Assembly: GCA_031282565.1 (NCBI GenBank)
Contig: JAITDL010000024.1
Span: forward strand, 1-40,340
Reading direction: 5' to 3'
From: Puniceicoccales bacterium
GTDB taxonomy: Bacteria; Verrucomicrobiota; Verrucomicrobiia; Opitutales; JAIRLM01
DNA: 40,340 bases
Shown: one piece after another, positions 1 through 9,043 of the stretch
Layout: every line of letters begins with the position of its first letter
Numbering within the stretch: position 1 is the first letter of the stretch
The notes under the pieces: generated by a model
Databases searched by the model: none
Seen by the model: the letters and a program-made list of their open reading frames with translations, nothing else
What the model was told of the DNA's origin: nothing
Program-made: the position numbers and the translations under genes

Positions 1-140
1 CAACAAAATAGGCCGCTGCGCCGCACTACTCGGCGTTAGAAAATTTCCCATGCGAATCAAATGCGCAACACTCCCTTGGCACGCACTGCAGAACGCACTA
101 AAAAGCGATTCAAATTAGCGAATCTGGCAAATGTTTTGGA

Positions 141-191
141 GGCGCCGCGGTGCAGTGCTGAGCCGCTGCCAAAACATCATTTCGCGGCGCC
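141..191 (+). repeat. Dispersed palindrome-ended element, diverged copy 1
   Basis: About 51 nt bounded by the inverted ends GGCGCCGCG and CGCGGCGCC. The ends and the central AAAA tract match two nearly identical copies at 17105-17156 and 19200-19251, but the interior has diverged and the 3' flank shared by those two copies is absent here. It lies in the gene-free stretch 1-243, just beyond the 3' end of the glycosyltransferase gene. The self-complementary ends could form a hairpin in DNA or RNA. I see no coding gene in 1-243. Confidence 0.65.
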
Positions 192-243
192 TGGAAAAAT
201 GGCAATTACCTGCTGCCGTTGGCACGTTGCCGCGGCTCATTTT

Positions 244-2517
244 TTAGCGTAAGCGCCGCGCCACATCCTCCAGCGACTGCTCCTCCTCGGCCAGTATGCG
301 CTCGGCGGTGAATTGGTCCGGCAGCTGTTCCCGATCGCACATGGCGGCAACGGCTTCCGGACCCGCTATCATGGCATCGATGAGTTCTTCATATTTTTTG
401 AATGTCGCCGCGTTCGAGTAATTTTTTCGGATATCAGCTGCAGCTTCGCGACCGAGTGCCATGCGCCGCTGTCGATTTTCCAGCAAGTCGGCGACGGCAT
501 TTGCAAGCGCATCCACATCATTTTTCGGCGTTTGCACGCATCCAGCATTGGCAACTTCAACGTATCCAAGCTTCATCATGGCGACGGGCAGGCCATGGGC
601 CTTGGCCTCAGTTATTACCATTGGCGCGCCCTCGATCGACGATGTCATCATGAGCAGCGCTCCGTTGCGATAGTATGGCTCCACGTCGCGGAAGCTGAGC
701 ACTTCAACGGAATCTTCTATGCCCAACTCGCTCACAAGTTTGATGCAGCGGGCCTGGTAATCGCGGTCCTTGCCGACCGCCATGCCGATCATGTAGAGCT
801 TCGCATCGGGGACACGCTTTAACACTTTGGCAAATACTTCGATGGCGAGGTGCGGCCGCTTGGCGTCTTCGGTCCAACGGCTAATCCAGAGCACGTTTTT
901 GCTGTCATGCTTTGAAACCACAACGCTCTCCGGATCAAATGTGAGCGGGTTGTTCAGCACCAGCGAATTTTTGACGCCATCCTGGCGCCATTTGAAAAGA
1001 TCGATCGAAGAAAGGCAACTAACGGCCGCGCAGCCGGCGTAGGTAAGCTTCCGCCAAAGTATTACGCTCTTATCCAGGAAAACCGAACGGTAGTAGAAAT
1101 TGTGCTCCTGCATGCATATGGGCACGCCGAGAAACTTAAACATCGGGTAGGTAAACCAGTTGCCGTAGTTGATGCAAATGCAGGCATCGATTGGAATTTT
1201 TTTCGCCAGCTCGTAGATGTCGACGTTGTGCTGATGGCCGGAGGAAGCCGGTGCAATGCGCACGACGCGAACATTTTTGTTCGGCGGAAATGTCACAGCC
1301 GTGTCGCTATCGATGACCACCGTCACGTCGTAGCGCGGGTCATTGGCCCAGTGATTTGCCAGCAGCGACACAACCCGCTCGACACCGCCGACCGCCAAAG
1401 TCGGTATGCGGAGGACCAGTGAAATTTTTCCATTCGTTCCGCGTTTGGCCCTCCGTGGGAACGTCATGCTATTCGCCGCGACAGTCGCCCACGGAGGAAA
1501 CTGTTCCAGCATGGATGAAAAAATCTCAAACTGCATCTCGTCAGGAAACTCCGCCAGGTATGAACGAAAAAGGTCCAGGCCATCGGGGAAAGGTAGCCGG
1601 GCAATGATTGAGAGAAAGCGCCTGGCGGCCACAGACCTAACTTGCTTTGCCAATTCAAAATTGGCCGTGCCCTTTTCCTGATCCACCAAAATTTCCGCAA
1701 CTTTGGCGGAATTCATTACAAAATGCTTTGCGCAGCTCCTATTTAAAGATGCATTGCGGCAGATGCCAGTGCCGAGGTAGTGGCGGTAGCCGATGTCGCG
1801 AATTCCAACGCAGTTGCGCGAATCCCTGAACGCATTCCAAAGAATTGCCAGGTCCTCAACGTAAACTATTGTCTGGCCATCGGCGTAGGGCATGAGACGC
1901 TTGGCTGCATTGCGCATGACTTTGCCGGAAAATAATTTATTCCACAAATACCAGACGCTGCCTTCTCCGGCGATGGACGGCAGCAGCTCATCCTTTTCCA
2001 GCAAATAGTCATCGGGATCGAGCGGCGCACCGGCGGCACTGCGTGTCCCATTCTTAACGTATTCCGTGCAAAAGTGTACGCAGTCGGCCTTTGCCTTTGC
2101 TGCCCTACGACTCGCAACCCGCGCTATGTCCGGAAGAAGTTCATCGTCGGCATCCAGCCAGAGCACGTAGCGGCCGCGCGATGCGGCAATTGCCTCCAGC
2201 CGAGCACGAAAAGTTCCGCGATTTAGGGAATCCGTTATAACGGAAATGCGCTTGTCCAGCTTTGCATATTCCCGCAAAATTTCCGCCGTGCCGTCCGTTG
2301 ATCCGTCGTCAACGCAGATGATTTCAATTCGCCTAAGCGTTTGGCTGCGCGCACTGTCCAAAGCCCTCGCCAGGTAGGTTTCGCCATTGTAGACCGGCAC
2401 GAGAACTGACACCAGCGGCGGCCTGCGATGCCAGACGACGGAAGCAAACGCCGCGGAGACCAATAAAACCGCCGGCAGCAAAAATCGCCGACCTAGATGG
2501 AACTTACAATTTTGCAT
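244..2517 (-). CDS. Two-domain glycosyltransferase (GT2 + GT4), membrane-anchored
   Basis: A 757-residue protein with two sugar-transfer domains. Residues 12-29 form one hydrophobic segment, so the protein is probably held in the inner membrane with the catalytic part cytoplasmic. Residues 35-130 are a GT-A family 2 domain: VSVLVPVYNG start, VDDGSTDGT, and the metal-binding LDADDE at 121-126. From about 368 a GT-B family 4 domain follows (LAVGGVERVV), with the EGAPMVITE (E-x7-E) signature at 629-637. Such fusions usually build LPS, capsule or O-chain glycans; the acceptor and sugars cannot be told. It follows the LysM lipoprotein gene by about 70 nt on the same strand and may be the last gene of the murD operon. 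ATG start. Confidence 0.85.
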   Translation of the reverse strand: MQNCKFHLGRRFLLPAVLLVSAAFASVVWHRRPPLVSVLVPVYNGETYLARALDSARSQTLRRIEIICVDDGSTDGTAEILREYAKLDKRISVITDSLNRGTFRARLEAIAASRGRYVLWLDADDELLPDIARVASRRAAKAKADCVHFCTEYVKNGTRSAAGAPLDPDDYLLEKDELLPSIAGEGSVWYLWNKLFSGKVMRNAAKRLMPYADGQTIVYVEDLAILWNAFRDSRNCVGIRDIGYRHYLGTGICRNASLNRSCAKHFVMNSAKVAEILVDQEKGTANFELAKQVRSVAARRFLSIIARLPFPDGLDLFRSYLAEFPDEMQFEIFSSMLEQFPPWATVAANSMTFPRRAKRGTNGKISLVLRIPTLAVGGVERVVSLLANHWANDPRYDVTVVIDSDTAVTFPPNKNVRVVRIAPASSGHQHNVDIYELAKKIPIDACICINYGNWFTYPMFKFLGVPICMQEHNFYYRSVFLDKSVILWRKLTYAGCAAVSCLSSIDLFKWRQDGVKNSLVLNNPLTFDPESVVVSKHDSKNVLWISRWTEDAKRPHLAIEVFAKVLKRVPDAKLYMIGMAVGKDRDYQARCIKLVSELGIEDSVEVLSFRDVEPYYRNGALLMMTSSIEGAPMVITEAKAHGLPVAMMKLGYVEVANAGCVQTPKNDVDALANAVADLLENRQRRMALGREAAADIRKNYSNAATFKKYEELIDAMIAGPEAVAAMCDREQLPDQFTAERILAEEEQSLEDVARRLR

Positions 2518-2585
2518 ACGCCTCTAGGAGAAGCATATGCGCGAAATTTTTCCACAGTCCATAAAAACCTTGGGGCAAAGGAATT

Positions 2586-3476
2586 CTAATTCGTCCCGAC
2601 GAAAAGATCGTCATTGTCGAACAGATTCAGCAGATCGACGTCAAACTGGGACTTTGGCTGCGGCGTAATCGGCGCCCTCTGCTGCTGCGGCTTCTGCTCG
2701 ATGGGGCGCCTGGCTCCTCCGATCGAAAGCCTCTGCCCCTCGACGATGCGGTTTGGATCCGAAATGCCATTCAACTCCATGAGATCGCGCATCGCCACGC
2801 CGTATTTGGCGGCGATGATGGACAGCGTCTCGCCGCGGCTAACGATGTGGAAATTCCCCACGCCGTCGCCTGGTTTTGTCTGCGGCTGCGTCGAAATGGG
2901 GCCACCACGCGCCGTGGAAGACTGGCTTGGCTGCGTCGTCGGCCTAGTGTCCAGTGCCGTAGGAACATTTATGCGCTGGCCAACCATCAGCAGATCACCG
3001 GACAAACCATTCATCTGCCGCAGTTCGCCGACGCTGCACCCGCACGACCTTGAAATTGAACTCAACGAATCACCGCGCTGAACCACGTAGACAGAACCGG
3101 AGCCAAATCCAACGCTGCGCACGGGAATTTGCACCGACTGGCCGACGCGCAAAACGCTGGCCTTCGACGCACCATTCGCCTTCAAAACATCATCCAGCGA
3201 CACGCTAAATTTCCGAGCGATGCTCCAGTAGCTGTCACCGCGGACGGCCGTATATGTTTCAAACTCCTCCTGTGGAGGCTCTTCTGGCCGTATGGGTTTC
3301 GCACGCACGCAGACATCGTAGGACGTCTCATAGCCGAGAAGGGCCGACCGCGAGTAGGACGGGGCGATGTCCCGGCTCGCAGATTTCGATTGGCGAGTGC
3401 TTGCACAGCCGGGCTGAAAAGCCAGCAAACTTGCAAACCCGACGAACATTCCCACGTACCTTACACAGCGTCCCAT
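2586..3476 (-). CDS. Lipoprotein with three LysM domains
   Basis: A predicted 296-residue murein-binding lipoprotein. Residues 1-23 look like a lipoprotein signal peptide ending at Cys24 (context QPGC). Three LysM repeats follow at roughly 75-118, 129-172 and 209-252, each with the RGD-S/RGET...I...VS pattern and a closing GQ...IP-like end, joined by Ser/Pro/Gln-rich linkers. LysM modules bind N-acetylglucosamine glycans, normally peptidoglycan. No catalytic domain is visible; the C-terminal 40 residues are Gln/Pro-rich and then acidic. The open frame can be extended to a TTG at 3542 that overlaps the murD stop, but the ATG at 3476 has a GGAG about 6 nt upstream and gives a proper signal peptide, so I chose it. 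It is probably co-transcribed with murD. Confidence 0.85.
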   Translation of the reverse strand: MGRCVRYVGMFVGFASLLAFQPGCASTRQSKSASRDIAPSYSRSALLGYETSYDVCVRAKPIRPEEPPQEEFETYTAVRGDSYWSIARKFSVSLDDVLKANGASKASVLRVGQSVQIPVRSVGFGSGSVYVVQRGDSLSSISRSCGCSVGELRQMNGLSGDLLMVGQRINVPTALDTRPTTQPSQSSTARGGPISTQPQTKPGDGVGNFHIVSRGETLSIIAAKYGVAMRDLMELNGISDPNRIVEGQRLSIGGARRPIEQKPQQQRAPITPQPKSQFDVDLLNLFDNDDLFVGTN

Positions 3477-3538
3477 AGCGCTCCGCAAAGTTGGCCTAAA
3501 TCGAAAAAAATGGCAAGCGAAATCGCGAAAAAAGGAAC

Positions 3539-4870
3539 TCAATTTACGCTAATTTCACTTTTGCGCCCGCCGAACCTTACGCATAGGCCGCCCATACCGC
3601 AGTCAAACCATTCTCCACGTTCCATGTAGTTGGAAAAAAGATCAAAACTCGTGAATCCAGGGCTAAACAGGACGGCCCATCCGTCACCGCAGCCCGCGGA
3701 AAATTCGCCAATTTTTTCGAAAAGGAGCCGGTGGTCGTCCAAAATTTGCACCTTCTGGCCGAATGTTTTAGTCATTTCCGGCGCCATCTCGCCGAAGCAG
3801 ATAATTGCCGAAGCGCATTCGACTGATGGACGGAAATTTTCAAGCGGCTCACCCTTGCCGCGCCCGCAGCACAGCCAGAGACACTTCCTGCCAGTTGAAC
3901 GGACGTGCCCAATGGCCGCTGCAACGGCAGCGGAAGTCGTTGCCTTGGAATCATTCCAAATTTCAACATCCCCAACTGTTCCCCACAGCTCCAGACGGTA
4001 CGGTGGAGCCCTGAATCCGCAAATCGCTCCGTCGACGGCAGATGGATCAAATCCAATGGCAGCTAGAAGCGATCGAACCAGCACGTAATTTGCTCGCTGA
4101 TGGGCCATTGCCAATGGACCGCCAAACACGCCGCAGTGGGATAATTTTGCAATTTGCACACCATCTGGCAGTTTTTGACCAAATCTATCAGCGACAGCGG
4201 CAACATCTTCACCAACAAAGGCCGTCTTACCGCAGCGGCAGAGGAGATTAAGCTTTGCTGCCCAATATTTTTCCAGACTGCCGTGCAAATCCAGGTGATT
4301 CGGCGAAAAATTTGTCCAGATGACGTAGTCGGGAGAAAAATATTTCATGTCGTACGCTTGGAACGAGCTAACCTCGCAAATATTCCACAAATTTTCATCG
4401 GCCTCCAGGCCATCGACGGCGCCGATGAGTGGGTTGCCAACGTTGCCGGTGGCCATGCAGCGTTCTCCGAGACCACGCAGCACGTGTTCCAGCATCATGG
4501 TGGTGGAAGTCTTTCCGAGTGTTCCAGTTACTGCAATTGTTTGCCCGCCTCCACGGCGGTGCAGCTGGCAGTAGTCAAGCTCGCCAATGGTGATGCATCC
4601 TGCTGACTGCGCTTCCCTAAGCCACTGGGAGCCAATGAATCCCGGGCTGTATATCACAAACTCGTCACCGCGCGGCGTAAAATCCAGCTCCACGCCAAAT
4701 TTCGCAAATGCTCCGTTGCCGTCGAAGATTCTATGGCAAATTGATTCTTTTTTGAGGAACGCCGCCAGGGCGCGACCGGTCACGCCGTAGCCGAGCACGC
4801 AGACGGGCCTACCACGCGCAAGTTCCAGAGCTTTATTTACTTCAGAGGTCTCCAAATCCGTTGATCGCAA
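3539..4870 (-). CDS. murD: UDP-N-acetylmuramoylalanine-D-glutamate ligase
   Basis: A cytoplasmic Mur ligase of 443 residues that adds D-glutamate to UDP-MurNAc-L-Ala in peptidoglycan synthesis. An N-terminal Rossmann-like UDP-binding domain (VLGYGVTG near 25-32) is followed by the ATP P-loop TGTLGKTSTT at 115-124, the central EVSSFQ and FSPNHLDLHG motifs, and the C-terminal WNDSKATT segment that marks MurD. The P-loop has Leu where most Mur ligases have Asn (GTNGKT). The start is TTG at 4870, supported by GGGAG 4 nt upstream. It lies 29 nt behind the Zn-ribbon gene and just ahead of the LysM lipoprotein gene, so all three probably form an operon. Confidence 0.93.
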   Translation of the reverse strand: MRSTDLETSEVNKALELARGRPVCVLGYGVTGRALAAFLKKESICHRIFDGNGAFAKFGVELDFTPRGDEFVIYSPGFIGSQWLREAQSAGCITIGELDYCQLHRRGGGQTIAVTGTLGKTSTTMMLEHVLRGLGERCMATGNVGNPLIGAVDGLEADENLWNICEVSSFQAYDMKYFSPDYVIWTNFSPNHLDLHGSLEKYWAAKLNLLCRCGKTAFVGEDVAAVADRFGQKLPDGVQIAKLSHCGVFGGPLAMAHQRANYVLVRSLLAAIGFDPSAVDGAICGFRAPPYRLELWGTVGDVEIWNDSKATTSAAVAAAIGHVRSTGRKCLWLCCGRGKGEPLENFRPSVECASAIICFGEMAPEMTKTFGQKVQILDDHRLLFEKIGEFSAGCGDGWAVLFSPGFTSFDLFSNYMERGEWFDCGMGGLCVRFGGRKSEISVN

Positions 4871-4899
4871 CGGTCTCCCAGAATTTGCCCGAGAACAAC

Positions 4900-5631
4900 T
4901 TAATTCTCTTCAACGTCGTCCACATCGTTCTCTTCGTAAATGATGCGATTGCAAAATTCGCAGCGCCGCCGCGGCGAATTACCCATTCCTCCGTGATTAG
5001 ACGCCATGCGCATGTGGCAGCCAGTACAGCTAAAGCCGTCCAGACGAGCAACATAGGGCGGCTGCAGATTGGATTTGCGGAGGCAGTCGTAGGCGCCAAT
5101 CCACTCCTTCGCTATGCCATTGCGCAGGTGCAACATCATGTCCTTTACCGCCGACTTTTCACCGTCCAATTCGGCGCAGCGCGCCACAACCAGCCCGCGC
5201 TGAAGTTCCATCGTCTTATCCAGCGAATCCAATTCAACTTTGCAGCTATTGGCTTCTCCGGCTGCAACTTCGCACGACTCCACTGCGGCCAAAACACGCT
5301 CTTCGCAGGCGATTTTTCTAGCCTCCGCCGCGGCAAATTCGCCATCCAAAGCCACCTGCTGCGCAAAATTTTTCGCCCAATCCCGTTTGCGCAACAAGGA
5401 CTTCACGGAGTTTTCCAGCTCAACAAGATCTAACTCAGCCAAGCGCAACTCTTTCTGCGCATTTTTCAGCGCCGCCACCTTTAGGCCTAATTTTTCCTCC
5501 GCGGCCGAACGGCGCAGCAGCAACAGTTCGCCGTCGCGCCGTAACTTTTCGGATAACTTCTCCAGCTTCAACAACTTAGAATCGTATTGCTGGTAGAGTA
5601 GCAGCTGCTGCAAATTCCCGTCCACGGACAA
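4900..5631 (-). CDS. Coiled-coil protein with C-terminal C4 zinc ribbon
   Basis: A 243-residue protein with a long, highly charged, Leu/Glu/Ala-rich coiled-coil region (about 10-150) and a C-terminal zinc ribbon: Cys202-x2-Cys205 and Cys224-x2-Cys227. This is the architecture of the DUF164/CT398-like 'C4-type zinc ribbon' family, widespread in bacteria and well known from chlamydiae; its molecular role is poorly established, with links to nucleic-acid or sigma-54/flagellar-type partners in some species. The tail is very acidic. TTG at 5631 (or GTG at 5625) is the start; a TTGACG hexamer lies 32 nt upstream of 5631 (5664-5669), matching the promoter spacing seen elsewhere here. It is first gene before murD. 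Confidence 0.8.
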   Translation of the reverse strand: MSVDGNLQQLLLYQQYDSKLLKLEKLSEKLRRDGELLLLRRSAAEEKLGLKVAALKNAQKELRLAELDLVELENSVKSLLRKRDWAKNFAQQVALDGEFAAAEARKIACEERVLAAVESCEVAAGEANSCKVELDSLDKTMELQRGLVVARCAELDGEKSAVKDMMLHLRNGIAKEWIGAYDCLRKSNLQPPYVARLDGFSCTGCHMRMASNHGGMGNSPRRRCEFCNRIIYEENDVDDVEEN

Positions 5632-5682
5632 CTTACGCCGAGGAGACCGTTTTTGCCGGCGCGCGTCAAATGGAAAATTTCG

Positions 5683-6153
5683 CTAGAGCTGTTTTATCTC
5701 AACATGCGCTTCTCCAAGGAGTTCGCCAACGAGCGGGTCATTGTTGTAGTCGCAGTGGTAGTAAATGCGCCCTATGCCGGCCGCTATTAGGACTTTGGCG
5801 CAATGTATACATGGGTAATGGGTTACATAGGCCGTGGATCCGGCCACGGAGGCACCCCGCTTGGCGGCGTCGCTGATTGCATTTTGTTCTGCGTGAACAG
5901 TTCCGAGCTCATGGCCGTCGCGCACGCGGGATCTGTGCGGCAAACCTGGCAAAAATCCGTTATAGCCCGATGCCACGATGCGATTGCCGTGATCTCCGGC
6001 GGTAACAATCACACAGCCAACACGTTGCCTGGCGCATGGCGAGCGGGTTGCTATGAGCATGGCGGCGGAAAGAAAATACTCATCCCAATTGGGCCGCGGA
6101 ATATGCGCTAGTACCTCCCCGAGAATTTCGTAGAGCGGTTTCTCACTGCCCAT
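5683..6153 (-). CDS. Deoxycytidylate (dCMP) deaminase family protein
   Basis: A 156-residue zinc-dependent deaminase of the dCMP-deaminase/ComEB type. The zinc and catalytic motifs are clear: H87-A-E89 (THAE-like, with Glu89 as proton shuttle) and P-C115-I-H-C118. Before them are the segments SPCARQRVGCVIV and ASGYNGFLPG that are typical of dCMP deaminase rather than tRNA or cytidine deaminases. The reaction is dCMP to dUMP, feeding thymidylate synthesis. A dimeric-type dUTPase is encoded at 21367-21765 in the same window and makes dUMP by the other route. It is divergent from trpS; a TTGACC on its strand lies about 34 nt upstream. No Shine-Dalgarno sequence is evident. Confidence 0.85.
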   Translation of the reverse strand: MGSEKPLYEILGEVLAHIPRPNWDEYFLSAAMLIATRSPCARQRVGCVIVTAGDHGNRIVASGYNGFLPGLPHRSRVRDGHELGTVHAEQNAISDAAKRGASVAGSTAYVTHYPCIHCAKVLIAAGIGRIYYHCDYNNDPLVGELLGEAHVEIKQL

Positions 6154-6237
6154 GGCAGCACAAATTTAGGACAAAAAATGGCGCAGCGGTCAAGAATTTC
6201 CGTTGCCTAGTCGCCGGCTAAATTACATTTTCAAAAA

Positions 6238-7248
6238 ATGACGCCGTCGAAGAAAAAAGTGCTAGTAACTGGGCTGCAACCAACTGCAGGGATCCATCTT
6301 GGCAACTACCTCGGCGCCATACGCTCATGGGTCACGCTCCAGGAGCAGACGGAAAGTTTTTTCTTCATCGCAGACCTGCACGCGTTGACCCTGCCGCAGG
6401 ATCCAAAGCAATTGCGCACTAAGGCATTGGACTGCGTGGCCATGCTGCTTGCCTGCGGCATAAATCCTAAAAAATCCCATATTTTTCTACAATCGCAAGT
6501 GTATGGACACGCAGATTTGGCATGGATTCTTGGCTGCATGACACCAATTGGCCAACTGGAACGCATGACGCAATTTAAGGACAAAGCGTCCAGGCGCGGC
6601 GAGGACTTCATAGGGGCTGGCCTTCTCTATTATCCCGTTCTCATGGCGGCAGATATACTAATTTACGGAGCGAATTTGGTCCCCGTCGGCGACGACCAGC
6701 GGCAGCACGTGGAGTTGGCGAGAGACCTGGCTGTTAGATTTAACGGACTCCACGGCAATGCATTTCCAGTCCCTGAGGCATTTTTCCCGCCGAATTGCGC
6801 CCGCGTGATGTCGCTGCAAAATCCCTCTACGAAAATGTCGAAATCTGACCCAAATCAGTCGGGGACAGTATTTCTCAGCGACGACGAGGAAACCGTCAGA
6901 AAAAAAATTCGCGCGGCAGTGACCGATTCCGGCAAGGAAATTCGCGCGTCGGCGGACAAACCTGGCATGGCAAATCTGTTGCAGATTCTTAGCGGACTAG
7001 GCGGAAGAAAAATTGCTGAACTGGAAACGATTTACTGCGGAAGCACCTATGGAAAATTTAAGGATGCCGTTGCCGATGCCGCAGTGGAGGCGATCTGCCC
7101 CATAGGTAAAAAATTTGCCGGACTCAAAGATCAGGAAAGCACTCTCCTGGAAGTCGTTAGAGAAGGAAGAAAAGCCGCCCAGCTGCGCGCCGATGAAATA
7201 CTTGCGGCAGTTCGCGAAAAAATCGGCCTGGTCGCGGCTGGAATTTAG
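6238..7248 (+). CDS. trpS: Tryptophanyl-tRNA synthetase
   Basis: A 336-residue class I aminoacyl-tRNA synthetase that charges tRNA-Trp in the cytoplasm. It has the TGLQPTAGIHLGN start with the HIGH-type motif H20-L-G-N, the FIADLHALT segment, the GDDQRQHVELARD signature of bacterial TrpRS, and the KMSKSDPNQSG loop near residue 200. Length is normal for the bacterial family. The ATG is preceded by TTGCCT (6203-6208) and TACATT (6224-6229), the latter ending 8 nt before the start codon, so the mRNA may be leaderless. Its stop codon overlaps the convergent smpB stop by 3-4 nt, leaving no room for a spacer terminator. Confidence 0.95.
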   Translation: MTPSKKKVLVTGLQPTAGIHLGNYLGAIRSWVTLQEQTESFFFIADLHALTLPQDPKQLRTKALDCVAMLLACGINPKKSHIFLQSQVYGHADLAWILGCMTPIGQLERMTQFKDKASRRGEDFIGAGLLYYPVLMAADILIYGANLVPVGDDQRQHVELARDLAVRFNGLHGNAFPVPEAFFPPNCARVMSLQNPSTKMSKSDPNQSGTVFLSDDEETVRKKIRAAVTDSGKEIRASADKPGMANLLQILSGLGGRKIAELETIYCGSTYGKFKDAVADAAVEAICPIGKKFAGLKDQESTLLEVVREGRKAAQLRADEILAAVREKIGLVAAGI

Positions 7249-7721
7249 TTCCTGTGGCGCATGGAGTTTGACAGTTCCCGCGCCGCTTCCATGCGCACTG
7301 TCTTCTCCCTGAGGCTGTCCCGCTTGTCGTGAAGCTGTTTCCCGCGACATAGGCCAATCTCCACTTTCACGATGCCGCGCTTGAAGTACATGCGCAGTGG
7401 AATTATCGTAAATCCCTTCCGATCAACTGCTTTTTTTAGCTGTTCGATCTCGCGGCCGTGGAGTAGCAATTCGCGGAGCCTTGTGCGCAAATGATTTGCA
7501 TCGGTACCGTGACTGTAAGCTTCGATGTCGGAACCCCATAGCATCGGTTTGCCTCCGCGGCCGATGCGAACGAAAGCCTCGGAAATCTGCGCAGCGCCGT
7601 CGCGGATGGACTTCACCTCCGTGCCCCTGAGGACGATGCCGGCCTCAAATTTTTCCAAAACAATGTAGCGGTGGAAGGCTTTGCGGTTGCAAATCTCCGC
7701 CGGGGCAGACTTCTTGCCCAT
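7245..7721 (-). CDS. smpB: SsrA (tmRNA)-binding protein
   Basis: A 158-residue basic protein that delivers tmRNA to stalled ribosomes in trans-translation. Diagnostic segments are NRKAFHRYIVLEKFEAGIVL, GTEVKSIRDG, the LLLHGREIEQL motif (LLLHKREI in most species) and the C-terminal basic tail KLHDKRDS-REKT (here QLHDKRDSLREKT). It is 6 nt downstream of rpoZ with AGGG upstream of its ATG, and converges on trpS. It is the last gene of the probable deoA-like/M23/rpoZ/smpB operon. The tmRNA gene itself is not in the window as far as I can see. Confidence 0.95.
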   Translation of the reverse strand: MGKKSAPAEICNRKAFHRYIVLEKFEAGIVLRGTEVKSIRDGAAQISEAFVRIGRGGKPMLWGSDIEAYSHGTDANHLRTRLRELLLHGREIEQLKKAVDRKGFTIIPLRMYFKRGIVKVEIGLCRGKQLHDKRDSLREKTVRMEAARELSNSMRHRN

Positions 7722-7727
7722 GGCGCC

Positions 7728-7979
7728 CTATTCCGATGAAAGCGAGAAAATCATTTCATCGAAATCGTCTTCCTCCGATTTCTCCTCAGGCATCATGTAG
7801 GTGAGCTTCCCCTCGATGATTTCTCGCAGCGCAACATCCTCCAACTCAAGATGTTCCAGCGATTCCACTACGCTGTCGTTCTTCTTGCGCAGCTGACGGA
7901 CGCGAAGAGAAACTAAATTGATCAGTATGTTTGGGTTCTGCACCACCTGCAGCGCCTGCTTGAGATAGTCGTCCCTCAT
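7728..7979 (-). CDS. rpoZ: RNA polymerase omega subunit (verrucomicrobial type)
   Basis: An 83-residue protein beginning MRDDYLKQALQVV with NPNILINLVSLRVRQL, then LEDVALREIIEGKLTY and an acidic tail. The 'N..LIN.VS.RVRQL...' core followed by 'D.AL.EI.EGK' is the omega-subunit signature, where omega wraps the C-terminus of beta-prime and helps assemble RNA polymerase. The form with this N-terminus is what I associate with Opitutae-type Verrucomicrobia. AAGGTGG about 6 nt before the ATG is a fair ribosome-binding site. It lies between the M23 peptidase gene and smpB with short gaps. Confidence 0.82.
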   Translation of the reverse strand: MRDDYLKQALQVVQNPNILINLVSLRVRQLRKKNDSVVESLEHLELEDVALREIIEGKLTYMMPEEKSEEDDFDEMIFSLSSE

Positions 7980-7999
7980 GGTAAGCCACCTTGTCTAGA

Positions 8000-9025
8000 T
8001 TAGTCCCTCGAAGAATCAAGAATTTTAACGCAGCCGCCGAAAATTTTTTCCAAGGTGGCGGCCGTCCGCTTTCCGATGCGCAGCACGTTGCCGCGGCCAC
8101 GGACCAAAGTTTCGCGGGTGCAGGCCGACTGGGACAATTGCCAATTTGATTGCAGGAGAACCACTTCCACGTTTTCACAGCGGCCGTGCTCGACGGATGG
8201 CGGCAGTGCGCACCAGCGCTTCGGTAGCCCGAACCATGTCCATTCGACGTCAAACCCGCCGATTGGACCGCCATCCCAGCCATCCAAGAGTGCTCCGTAG
8301 CGGCGGAGAAATGGCGGAAAATATTCCGTGAAAATCCTGGTGACGAAGGCCGTAGGAAGATTGCGAATGTGCTCAGCCAGAGAAAAATCTTCGCCGCTGC
8401 GTAGCAGTGGAAGCGGGTCAAAGGAAGCAAAATTTAAGCCGTTCCACAGGTCATGAATATTTGCCGTGAGAAAATGCTGGCCGCCGTACCATCGCGCAAA
8501 TTCCTCGCCGTCACCGAGCCGCAGCGCCAATTCGAAATGCAGGTGGGCCCGATCCCTAGGAATTTCGTAGCCCTGAGCCGTACGTCCGACGGTACCAATC
8601 ACTTCTCCGGCGGCGACCACATGTCCGGAAATTGCTGATGCGGAAATAGATGCGAGATGGGCATAGATAGATAGCACTGGCATTGAGAATGATCCGTGTT
8701 CAACGACAACGTACTTGCCGTAGCTGCTTCCATCGCCGTTGTCGTTTGCGTAGACAACGGTGCCATCTGCCACGGACCTAACCACATCCAACGGCTCTCC
8801 GTCGAGTCGCCGTTTCACTGGCTTTATGTCAATTCCTCCGTGAAACTTCGTGCCGTTCTCCCTAACCAGCCCGAAACCACCGTTACAGCGTTCCGTTCCA
8901 GCATTTTGCAAATAGCGCACAGGATCCAACACGGCGCCGTTGTCCGTGGGCAGCAGCAGAGAATCGGCGCAGAGTCGGAGGCAGCCGACAAATAGGCAAA
9001 GCACAGCTGTGGCTACTTTTTTCAT
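8000..9025 (-). CDS. Secreted M23 (LytM-type) metallopeptidase
   Basis: A 341-residue periplasmic protein with a signal peptide (positively charged start, hydrophobic core to about residue 19, cleavage probably after LCA). The peptidase core has FHGGIDIKP with the zinc ligands His62 and Asp66, VVVEHG, LSIYAHL, and AHLHFEL with His161/His163. M23 peptidases cut peptidoglycan cross-links or peptides, or act as amidase activators when degenerate; all ligands here are present. The 160-residue C-terminal region after the core is not recognised. ATG at 9025 was chosen over an in-frame TTG at 9034 because it gives a standard signal peptide. It follows the phosphorylase gene by about 18 nt and precedes rpoZ. 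Confidence 0.85.
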   Translation of the reverse strand: MKKVATAVLCLFVGCLRLCADSLLLPTDNGAVLDPVRYLQNAGTERCNGGFGLVRENGTKFHGGIDIKPVKRRLDGEPLDVVRSVADGTVVYANDNGDGSSYGKYVVVEHGSFSMPVLSIYAHLASISASAISGHVVAAGEVIGTVGRTAQGYEIPRDRAHLHFELALRLGDGEEFARWYGGQHFLTANIHDLWNGLNFASFDPLPLLRSGEDFSLAEHIRNLPTAFVTRIFTEYFPPFLRRYGALLDGWDGGPIGGFDVEWTWFGLPKRWCALPPSVEHGRCENVEVVLLQSNWQLSQSACTRETLVRGRGNVLRIGKRTAATLEKIFGGCVKILDSSRD

Positions 9026-9043
9026 GGAGAGCAACTTGTTTGG

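Noticed and set aside
61..252. Open frame of 63 codons at the left end
   Set aside because: It runs through the palindrome-ended repeat, has no family resemblance and no start signals; treated as non-coding.
3539..4870. MurD being inactive because of Leu for Asn in the P-loop
   Set aside because: The remaining motifs are intact and murD is essential; noted in the gene entry as a variant only.
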